A stretch of 19,245 bases of DNA from Bryobacterales bacterium. GTDB lineage: Bacteria > Acidobacteriota > Terriglobia > Bryobacterales > Bryobacteraceae. This document shows, in pieces, positions 7,613-13,861 of this stretch. The notes beneath the pieces were generated by a model. It was not told where the DNA came from and ran no database searches. It worked only from the letters and a program-made list of their open reading frames with translations. Numbering within the stretch: position 1 is the stretch's first letter; each line of letters starts with the position of its first letter. The stretch is from positions 1-19,245 of the forward strand of contig JALOKO010000120.1 in the NCBI GenBank assembly GCA_025456495.1. The letters are read 5' to 3'. The translations under genes were made by a program, and so were the position numbers.

Positions 7613-8215
7613 TTATCGGGTTGCGGGTTGGACGAGCGGCCCGGGGATGCCTGCGTCGGGGTGCGGTTGCAGGTACTCCGGCAACCTGGCGCTTTGCGGG
7701 GCAGGGATCGGTTCGGGCTTGCCGGAAGCTAGGTCGAGGATAGAAAGGTCAATGGATTCCCGATCAACGGCTCGCCCAAGGAAAAAGCCAAGCACAGGGC
7801 CGCCCAGGAAGCCGATGCCGCCCCCGATGTTCTGCTCGCCACCGCCCAGGATTGTGCCGATGTACCCGCCGGCGAAGAATCCGATGAACGATCCCGCGAT
7901 GCGGCCCGAGACCTTAGAGGGATCCTTAATGACACGGATGCGCCGCAATTGGCCGCGCTCCACGCGCACGATGGAGTTCTTGGCTTGAAGTCCTCGGGGC
8001 TTGGCGCCGCTGACTGCCAGCCGAAGCCCCAACTCATCCTGGCTCAAGAGGTTGCCCCTCAACTGCTCACCAGTGCGGGTATCCACGGTCATCGTGCGCC
8101 CGGCGACCACGGCTTGTAGGTCAGCCCAGGAAATTGTTAACGCGTCAGCGCCCTGGCAGAGCACCATGGGGCCAACTAATCGGATGAGCACTATCAACAA
8201 GATAGAGATACGCAT
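7613..8215 (-). CDS. secreted/envelope protein with Sm-like strand region and glycine zipper, function unknown
   Basis: 200 residues from ATG 8215, with an excellent ribosome site (AAGGAGA, 6 nt spacing). Residues 1-25 are a signal peptide (hydrophobic, ending near LCQGADA); C20 does not sit in a good lipobox, so lipoprotein status is doubtful. Residues 26-97 look like a small beta-barrel of the Sm/SH3 kind (G..MTVDTRTGE.LRGNLLS, LGLRLAV, IVRVERGQLRRIRVIK). Residues 104-149 are glycine-rich and hydrophobic (GSFIGFFAGGYIG, GGGIGFLGGPVLGFFLG), a glycine-zipper type segment able to insert into or pack in a membrane. The tail (165-200) is Pro-rich. I recognise no named family. It is divergent from the isomerase-like gene and lies upstream of the ADP-ribosyltransferase-like gene on the same strand, 209 bp apart. 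Confidence 0.7.
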   Translation of the reverse strand: MRISILLIVLIRLVGPMVLCQGADALTISWADLQAVVAGRTMTVDTRTGEQLRGNLLSQDELGLRLAVSGAKPRGLQAKNSIVRVERGQLRRIRVIKDPSKVSGRIAGSFIGFFAGGYIGTILGGGEQNIGGGIGFLGGPVLGFFLGRAVDRESIDLSILDLASGKPEPIPAPQSARLPEYLQPHPDAGIPGPLVQPATR

Positions 8216-8370
8216 GGAAAATCTCCTTGGTGGAATTGTGTACTGAAAATGCTACACCAGCATCTGAAATTGATCCGACGGCTTCCGGATGGGTGTGAAT
8301 GGGGAAAAGTGCGTATCGAATGGCGCTGAGGCTCAGGCCGGACCGCGACTGAGGCTGCCCGCGTCCGGTT

Positions 8371-8390
8371 GCAAGCATCGTGTTGCTTGC
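8371..8390 (+). promoter_or_regulatory. 7-bp hairpin in the leader of the isomerase-like gene
   Basis: GCAAGCA (8371-8377), a 6-nt loop, and TGCTTGC (8384-8390) form a perfect stem 31 bp before ATG 8422, followed by CTTTA. This gene lacks a clear ribosome site, so a structured leader may matter. It could equally be an operator palindrome or chance. Confidence 0.3.
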
Positions 8391-8421
8391 CTTTAGCTGC
8401 GACACGTCATAAGCTGTGCGC

Positions 8422-9276
8422 ATGACACGTCGGGATTGGATTCACCAGACCATTGCAACCGGAACACTGTTGGTGGGAGCCGAAGCGCGCACCTCAGCGG
8501 CACCGCTGAAGGGGCGCATCAAGCAAGGGGTGACGCGGGGCGTTTTCCGTCGTCCGGGCAACCCGATGACCTTCGATGAAATGTGTCGGATTTGCGCCGA
8601 TTTGGGCGTGGTGGGTTTTGACCTGGTGGGTCCGAAGGATTTTCCCGTACTGAAGAAGTACGGACTGGTGCCCAGCATGGTCCCTGGTGGGAGCGGAATC
8701 AAGAAGGGGATCAACGACCCGGCGCAGCATGCCGAGATTGAGCCGCGCATGCGGGAGGCCATCCGCGAAGCTGCCGCGGCGAAGGCGCCCAATGTGATTG
8801 TGCTTTCCGGCGACCGCGAGGGCATTTCCGACCAGCAGGGGCTGGAGACCAGCGCCGCCTTCATGCGCAAGGTCATGCCACAGGCGGAAGACGCCGGGGT
8901 GACGATGTGCATTGAGCTGCTGAACAGCAAGGTGGATCACCCCGGATATATGTGCGACCGTACCGCATGGGGCGTGGAGTTGTGCAAGGCGATTGGTAGC
9001 CCGCGATTCAAATTGCTGTATGACATCTACCACATGCAGATTATGGAAGGGGATATCATCCGCACCATCAAGGAGAATATCCAGTACATCGGCCACTTCC
9101 ACACGGCGGGGAATCCGGGCAGGAACGAGTTTGACGAGACGCAGGAACTGAACTATCGCCCGATTATCCAGGCAATCGTGGATACGGGGTTCAGCGGATT
9201 CTTATCCCACGAATATGGGGCGAAGAAAGACCCGGTGCTGAGCCTGAAGAAATCGTTGGAAATCTGCGACGTGTAG
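8422..9276 (+). CDS. Tat-exported hydroxypyruvate isomerase-like TIM-barrel protein
   Basis: 284 residues from ATG 8422 (a GTG at 8416 would add two residues). No good Shine-Dalgarno is visible. The N-terminus MTRRDWIHQTIATGTLLVGAEA is a twin-arginine signal, so export as a folded protein is likely. The body is an AP-endonuclease-2-like sugar isomerase barrel. CIELLNSKVDHPGYMCD, then SPRFKLLYDIYHMQIMEGDI, then YIGHFHTAGNPGRNEFD and FLSHEYG match hydroxypyruvate isomerase (Hyi) and its relatives, with the acidic and histidine residues that bind the metal ion (E in CIELL, D and H in YDIYHMQ, E in SHEYG). Hyi interconverts hydroxypyruvate and tartronate semialdehyde. Exported relatives in Acidobacteriota and Planctomycetes probably act on other sugars, such as keto-sugars made by Gfo/Idh/MocA enzymes like the one at 3315. 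Substrate unproven. Confidence 0.85.
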   Translation: MTRRDWIHQTIATGTLLVGAEARTSAAPLKGRIKQGVTRGVFRRPGNPMTFDEMCRICADLGVVGFDLVGPKDFPVLKKYGLVPSMVPGGSGIKKGINDPAQHAEIEPRMREAIREAAAAKAPNVIVLSGDREGISDQQGLETSAAFMRKVMPQAEDAGVTMCIELLNSKVDHPGYMCDRTAWGVELCKAIGSPRFKLLYDIYHMQIMEGDIIRTIKENIQYIGHFHTAGNPGRNEFDETQELNYRPIIQAIVDTGFSGFLSHEYGAKKDPVLSLKKSLEICDV

Positions 9277-9279
9277 CGA

Positions 9280-9612
9280 TCAGGCGGTGGAACCATCGCT
9301 GGAGGCGACGCCTACCCCGCTGGAGGCGGCTTTTTCGTCGTCCACCCCAAGCATCTTCAGAACGGAGAGACGGCGGCGGCGTGCGCGCTCCTTCGACGGG
9401 ATAGACATCCAGCGGAAAAGCCAGAAGATCAGGATGATGTTGGCGCCTAGGGCCAGAGCAATCAGGGCGACTCCCAAGGTTCCCAGCTTGGCGCTGCCCG
9501 TGGCGGCGATGACGCCAGCATTGATGGAACTCACGGCGATGGACAGGGCAAGGTATAGCAGGCGGCGCCGCGCGATCTCGTGCCGTACTTTCTGGTCGCT
9601 CCAATCTTGCAT
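9280..9612 (-). CDS. small two-helix membrane protein, function unknown
   Basis: 110 residues from ATG 9612, favoured by GGAG about 6 nt ahead; in-frame ATGs upstream give an unlikely arginine-rich extension. The order is: a charged N-terminus (QDWSDQKVRHEIARRR), a first membrane helix (LLYLALSIAVSSINAGVIAA), a short hydrophilic loop, and a second helix (LGTLGVALIALALGANIILIFWLF). A basic cytosolic patch (SIPSKERARRRR) and a Ser/Gly/Ala tail follow. By the positive-inside rule both ends face the cytoplasm. I recognise no family. It is convergent with the isomerase-like gene, with only 3 bp between the stops. Confidence 0.7.
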   Translation of the reverse strand: MQDWSDQKVRHEIARRRLLYLALSIAVSSINAGVIAATGSAKLGTLGVALIALALGANIILIFWLFRWMSIPSKERARRRRLSVLKMLGVDDEKAASSGVGVASSDGSTA

Positions 9613-9920
9613 GCCGGTCTCCATCGCGTCTGTACCCGCCGGGCGAAATTTCGCTGTCCTCATTTTGTCAGTAAACGACCGTAACGAATCAAGAAGAAAA
9701 GGCGAAGCGGTAAGCCTTACTCTGAAGACTGAGGCTTCTGCCAAGTAAGCGTCCTACGCGTGAAAAGCCTGTCGCGTCTGGAAAGGGTTTGGCTGGGGGC
9801 ACACCTTTTTTTGACCCTGCCGGGGCTGCTTGGAGACAATGAGGGGTTGCGCTTGAGAAGTGGGCTCCCGGAAAAGTGCCTGGATGCGACTGAGCGGGAC
9901 GGGACGGAATCCATCCATTT
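9613..9920. other. divergent intergenic region carrying the uvrA promoter
   Basis: 308 bp between the membrane protein start (-) and uvrA (+). Short frames cross it but none has a good start and composition. It contains the uvrA promoter candidate (9811-9840). TTGATT on the minus strand near 9690 could be a -35 for the membrane-protein gene, but no good -10 follows. Confidence 0.5.
9811..9840 (+). promoter_or_regulatory. candidate sigma70 promoter of uvrA
   Basis: TTGACC (9811-9816, five of six consensus bases) and GACAAT (9835-9840, four of six) are separated by 18 bp. The predicted start near 9847 gives a leader of about 74 nt before ATG 9921. No LexA-type CTGT-N8-ACAG box was seen around it. 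Confidence 0.45.
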
Positions 9921-12752
9921 ATGCTCGAACACATTGTGGTGCATGGGGCGCGGACGCACAACCTGGCGGATATCAGCGTGCGGATTCCACGGAATCAGCT
10001 CACCGTAATCACGGGTTTGAGCGGGTCTGGCAAGTCCTCGCTGGCGTTCGACACCATCTACGCGGAGGGGCAGCGGCGCTATGTGGAAACGCTATCGCCC
10101 TATGCGCGGCAGTTTCTTGACCAGATGGAGAGGCCGGACGTGGACTCAATCGACGGGCTGAGTCCGGCGATTTCCATTGAACAAAAGACCACTTCGCGAA
10201 GCCCGCGGTCCACGGTGGGCACGATTACCGAAATCTACGATTATCTCCGCCTGCTGTATAGCTCTATTGGCGTCGCGCACGATCCTGAGACTGGTGAGGA
10301 ACTGCGTCACTATACCGTGGAACGGGTAATGGAAGAGGTGCAAGCCGATTTTGCGGGCAGCAAGCTGGCGGTGCTGGCTCCCATCGTCAAGGGCCGCAAA
10401 GGCATTTATCGCAAAGAGATGGAAGACCTGGTGGCCGCGGGCTATCTGAAGGCGCGCATCGACGGGGAGATTCGATCTCTGGAAGAACCCATCCAACTGG
10501 AGCGCCAGAAGCAGCACACCATTGAGGCGGTGGTGGATAGGCTACAGGTAAAGTCCGGCGCGGAAGGGCGACTGGAAGGATCTCTGCGCGCCGCCCTGAA
10601 GTTGTCCAAGGGCATGGTGCAGGTGCTGGCCGAAAACGGAGAGGAGCGCAGCTACACGATTGGCTCTGGGAGTACGGCTGGCTCTGGGAGTACGGCTGGC
10701 GCTGGGAGTACGGCTGGCGCTGGGAGTACGGCTGGCGGGGGAAGTTCGGCTGGCAGGCGCTTTCAGGAGATTGAGCCACGGTCATTTTCCTTCAACAGCC
10801 CGTATGGGGCTTGTGAGACCTGTAACGGGTTGGGCAGTCTGTGGACTTTTGACCCGGACAAGGTGATTGGCGATCCATCGAAGCCCCTGCTGGATGGGGG
10901 GCTGACGGCTGGGGCGGGATCCGCGCTGATGAACCAGCGGATTGGCAACGCCGTGTTGAAGCTGGACCTGGATCTGTCGAAGCCGTGGGAGGACTACCCG
11001 GCCAAGCTTCGTCAGACGCTGTTGTACGGGGGTCGGGGCTGGGTGGGCATTGTCCCCACCTTGGATGAGATCTTTGAGGACGCCTACGAGGACTATCGCA
11101 ATTGGCTGATGGACTTCAAAAGCGCGACGGTGTGCCCTGCGTGCCACGGGAAACGGCTGAAGCCGGAAAGCCTGGCGGTGACGGTGAAAGGGATATCGAT
11201 TGACCAATTCACTGACAGCAGCGTGAAGCGGGCGCTGGAGCTGGCGCGGGGCTGGAAGCTGACTGAGAGGGAATCGCAGATCGCGGGACGAGTGCTGGAG
11301 GAAATCTGCAACCGGCTGGAATTCCTGATGGCCGTGGGATTGGACTATCTGAGCCTGTCACGGTCAGCGGCGACGATTTCAGGCGGAGAGGCGCAGCGCA
11401 TCCGGCTGGCGACGCAGATTGGAAGCAAATTGCGCGGGGTGCTGTACGTGCTGGACGAGCCCTCCATCGGGTTGCATCCGCGGGACAACCTGCGGCTGCT
11501 GCGGACACTGATGCACTTGCGCGACCTGGGCAATACCGTGATTGTGGTGGAGCACGACCAGGAAACAATTGAGCAGGCAGACCACGTGGTGGACCTGGGG
11601 CCGGGTGCGGGACGGCTGGGCGGGCACGTGGTGGCTGAGGGAACGCCGGCGGAGGTGGCGCGGCATCCGGCATCGCTAACCGGGGCCTATCTGTCGCACC
11701 GCAAGCGGATTGAAGTGCCTACCGCGCGACGCGCAGGCAATGGCAAGCGGCTCACCGTACACGGGGCAAGGGAGCACAACCTGAAGAACGTGACCGTGGA
11801 GTTTCCGCTGGGAACCTTGTGTCTGGTAACCGGGGTTTCAGGAAGCGGGAAGTCCACCCTGGTGAACGACATCCTTTACCGGGCGCTGGCGCAGGAGGTT
11901 TGGGGATCGAAGGCGGCGCCCGGCGCGCACGACCGCATCACCGGGCTGGAGCATATCGACAAGGTGATTGAGATTGACCAATCGCCGATTGGTCGAACAC
12001 CTCGATCGAATCCCGCCACCTACACGGGCGCGTTCACCGCCATCCGGGAACTGTATGCGATGCTTCCGGATTCGCGCGAGCGCGGCTATCGGGCCGGGCG
12101 CTTTAGCTTCAACGTGAAGGGCGGACGCTGCGAAGCCTGCGGGGGTGACGGGCTGAAGCGGATCGAGATGAACTTCCTGCCAGACGTTTACGTGACCTGC
12201 GACGGGTGCAAGGGTCGGCGGTATAACCAGGAAACGCTGGAAGTGAAGTACAAAGGTCACTCGATTGCGGATCTGCTGGACAGCACCATCGAGGACGCGC
12301 TTTCGGTGTTGCGGAACCTGCCGCAAATTGAGCCGAAGTTGCAGACGTTGGTGGATGTCGGGTTGGGCTATGTGCATTTGGGGCAATCCTCCACCACCCT
12401 TTCCGGAGGCGAAGCGCAGCGGATCAAACTGGCGCGGGAACTCAGCAAGCGGCAGACAGGCAAGACGGTGTACATCCTGGATGAACCCACGACGGGCTTG
12501 CATTTTGAGGATGTACGGAAACTGCTGGATGTGCTTCACCAGTTGACCGATAAGGGAAACTCAGTGATTGTGATTGAGCACAACCTGGATATGATCAAAG
12601 CTGCGGATTGGGTTGTGGATATGGGTCCGGAAGGCGGCGAGGGCGGAGGCGACGTGGTGATCCAGGGAACTCCCGAAGACATCATGCGCTGCCGGAAGTC
12701 AGCAACCGGTGAGGCGCTGCGGCGTTTCCTGGCGGCCGAACGGGTGGCCTAA
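9921..12752 (+). CDS. uvrA: UvrA, excinuclease ABC subunit A, with altered first zinc finger
   Basis: 943 residues (E. coli 940). UvrA is the damage-sensing ATPase of nucleotide excision repair, working as a dimer with UvrB. Two ABC units are intact: Walker A GLSGSGKS (32-39) and GVSGSGKS (638-645); signatures SGGEAQR (from 487) and LSGGEAQR near 830; Walker B with LDEP at 511-514 and again in YILDEPTTGLH. The C-terminal zinc finger is intact (C737-X2-C740-X19-C760-X2-C763), and so is CPAC (405-408). The N-terminal finger is not. CETC (298-301) remains, but the CxxC that should lie about 21 residues before it is absent. That position (248-277) is instead GSGSTA/GAGSTA repeats. EIEPRSFSFN resumes normal UvrA sequence directly after. 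The start matches the family (MLEHIVVHGARTHNL), though its ribosome site is weak. The CPBP gene follows at 50 bp, likely cotranscribed. Confidence 0.97.
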   Translation: MLEHIVVHGARTHNLADISVRIPRNQLTVITGLSGSGKSSLAFDTIYAEGQRRYVETLSPYARQFLDQMERPDVDSIDGLSPAISIEQKTTSRSPRSTVGTITEIYDYLRLLYSSIGVAHDPETGEELRHYTVERVMEEVQADFAGSKLAVLAPIVKGRKGIYRKEMEDLVAAGYLKARIDGEIRSLEEPIQLERQKQHTIEAVVDRLQVKSGAEGRLEGSLRAALKLSKGMVQVLAENGEERSYTIGSGSTAGSGSTAGAGSTAGAGSTAGGGSSAGRRFQEIEPRSFSFNSPYGACETCNGLGSLWTFDPDKVIGDPSKPLLDGGLTAGAGSALMNQRIGNAVLKLDLDLSKPWEDYPAKLRQTLLYGGRGWVGIVPTLDEIFEDAYEDYRNWLMDFKSATVCPACHGKRLKPESLAVTVKGISIDQFTDSSVKRALELARGWKLTERESQIAGRVLEEICNRLEFLMAVGLDYLSLSRSAATISGGEAQRIRLATQIGSKLRGVLYVLDEPSIGLHPRDNLRLLRTLMHLRDLGNTVIVVEHDQETIEQADHVVDLGPGAGRLGGHVVAEGTPAEVARHPASLTGAYLSHRKRIEVPTARRAGNGKRLTVHGAREHNLKNVTVEFPLGTLCLVTGVSGSGKSTLVNDILYRALAQEVWGSKAAPGAHDRITGLEHIDKVIEIDQSPIGRTPRSNPATYTGAFTAIRELYAMLPDSRERGYRAGRFSFNVKGGRCEACGGDGLKRIEMNFLPDVYVTCDGCKGRRYNQETLEVKYKGHSIADLLDSTIEDALSVLRNLPQIEPKLQTLVDVGLGYVHLGQSSTTLSGGEAQRIKLARELSKRQTGKTVYILDEPTTGLHFEDVRKLLDVLHQLTDKGNSVIVIEHNLDMIKAADWVVDMGPEGGEGGGDVVIQGTPEDIMRCRKSATGEALRRFLAAERVA
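10662..10751 (+). repeat. five 18-bp in-frame tandem repeats inside uvrA
   Basis: Units begin at 10662, 10680, 10698, 10716 and 10734. Units 1 and 2 are identical (GGCTCTGGGAGTACGGCT), units 3 and 4 are identical to each other and differ from these by one base, and unit 5 is degenerate. They encode GSGSTA, GSGSTA, GAGSTA, GAGSTA, GGGSSA. The length is a multiple of three, so copy-number change would lengthen or shorten the linker without a frameshift. Confidence 0.97.
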
Positions 12753-12802
12753 GCGACCTAAAGGGAAGGTCGCACGGGGAACAGGGAATCAGCAAGGCTT
12801 AC

Positions 12803-13615
12803 ATGCAGGACGATTACGAACAGCAAGGGCGAGACTCCGGCGCGGATGGCGAGGCGCTGGCCACGGATTTCCCACAACAGGCTGCCCTTCCCAAGGAAAC
12901 CGCCGACAACGCGTTGCCACCAGATGAGTATCCGTTCTGGGGATGGCTGGATGCCGCGCTGTTCGCTGTGGTGCTGGTGTTCGCGCTGGTGGTGACGATC
13001 CTGATGGGAACCGGCGTGTATGCCGTGGGTTTGGTCCCGATGGCGCCGGCCTTGATTCTTGCGCAGGGAGTGGGCATGGGCGTCGCCCTGTTTATGCTGT
13101 CGCGCCTGTTGCGGTACCGCTATGGAGTGGGATTGCGCGAAGCGCTGCAACTGAAGCCACCACAGCGGGTTCTGCTTTACTGCGGACTTGGCGCCGGCAC
13201 GGCCATCCTGGTTTCGGTGCTTGGCTTCGTGCTGAGGATTTCCGAATTGGAGAATCCGATGAAGGACTTCATCCGCACCGATCTTGACCTGCTGGTGGTG
13301 GCAATTGGCGCCACCACGTTCGGCCCGCTATTTGAAGAAATGATCTTTCGCGGCTTCCTGCAACCGCTTGTTGGGAAGCTGGTGGGAATGGCGGCCGGCG
13401 TGATGGCCACTGCCCTGCTGTTCGCCGTCATCCACGGGCCGCAGTACGGCTGGCACTGGCAGCATCTGATGGTGATTACCACCGCAGGCGTGGTGTTCGG
13501 GGTGATCCGTTGGCGGACAGCCTCCACCACGGCCGCCACGCTGGCTCACTGCACCTACAACCTGTTCGTGGTGATTGGCGCGTTCGTCCAGCGGTCGCAG
13601 GAAATGGGCGGCTGA
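12803..13615 (+). CDS. CPBP-family intramembrane metalloprotease (CAAX protease/bacteriocin-processing type)
   Basis: 270 residues from ATG 12803 with AAGG 6 nt upstream. An acidic, Gln-rich cytosolic start (1-45) precedes several membrane helices. The family's four motifs are present: EEMIFRGF (EE at 178-179, R183), FAVIH (H211) and HCTYN (H249, N253). The glutamates and histidines bind the catalytic zinc in the membrane in Rce1-like enzymes. In bacteria these proteins cleave membrane substrates or take part in peptide processing and immunity, and most have no known substrate. There is no peptide precursor gene beside it. Position 50 bp after uvrA suggests a shared transcript, although no functional link to repair is known. 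Confidence 0.9.
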   Translation: MQDDYEQQGRDSGADGEALATDFPQQAALPKETADNALPPDEYPFWGWLDAALFAVVLVFALVVTILMGTGVYAVGLVPMAPALILAQGVGMGVALFMLSRLLRYRYGVGLREALQLKPPQRVLLYCGLGAGTAILVSVLGFVLRISELENPMKDFIRTDLDLLVVAIGATTFGPLFEEMIFRGFLQPLVGKLVGMAAGVMATALLFAVIHGPQYGWHWQHLMVITTAGVVFGVIRWRTASTTAATLAHCTYNLFVVIGAFVQRSQEMGG

Positions 13616-13628
13616 TGGCGGTTTGCGT

Positions 13629-13647
13629 CGCCGCGGTGCCGCGGGCG
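13629..13647. terminator. short GC hairpin between convergent genes, weak terminator candidate
   Basis: CGCC...GGCG with an inner GC/GC pair, one bulged G and a loop of about 6 nt. It lies between the stop of the CPBP gene (+) and the stop of iscX (-). No T-run is present on either side. Confidence 0.3.
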
Positions 13648-13648
13648 G

Positions 13649-13861
13649 CTATTCCTGATTGTCCTTGTACTCTTCCAGCCAGGCCATCTGGATGGCTTCC
13701 AGCTTGCCCTCGGACGAGGCCATGGGGTCGTCGTCGAAGTCTTCCAGTTCCGTGATCCACTTGTGCATGTCGGTAAAGCGGACCTGCAGCGGATCCTGCT
13801 CCGGGTTGGCCTCATAGAGGGCGTAGGCGATGTCGTCGATGTGGTCCCAGGTGAGTCCCAT
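13649..13861 (-). CDS. iscX: IscX, Fe-S assembly accessory protein
   Basis: 70 residues (E. coli 66). It is a small acidic protein of the ISC pathway that binds IscS at the site also used by frataxin and adjusts the rate of cluster formation. Recognition is firm: MGLTWDHIDDIAYALYEANPE, then VRFTDMHKWITELEDFDDDP and KLEAIQMAWLEE keep the family pattern (RFTDMHxWI..LEDFDDDP). The start ATG 13861 shares its A with the hscA stop (TAATG), so translation is coupled to hscA. It is the last gene of the operon; in E. coli fdx sits between hscA and iscX, and here there is no room for it. Confidence 0.95.
   Translation of the reverse strand: MGLTWDHIDDIAYALYEANPEQDPLQVRFTDMHKWITELEDFDDDPMASSEGKLEAIQMAWLEEYKDNQE

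Noticed and set aside
7599..7630. Direct repeat TTGCGGGTTG at the end of the Sm-like gene as an insertion footprint
   Set aside because: Only 10 bp, partly in coding sequence, with no inverted ends or transposase.
8401..8431. Direct repeat GACACGTC at 8401-8408 and 8424-8431 as an operator pair
   Set aside because: The second copy overlaps the start of the coding sequence; eight bases twice in 30 bp is weak evidence and nothing else supports it.
10662..10751. CRISPR array or mobile element at the repeats
   Set aside because: Units are directly abutting, 18 bp, without spacers and in frame within uvrA; they code for a linker.
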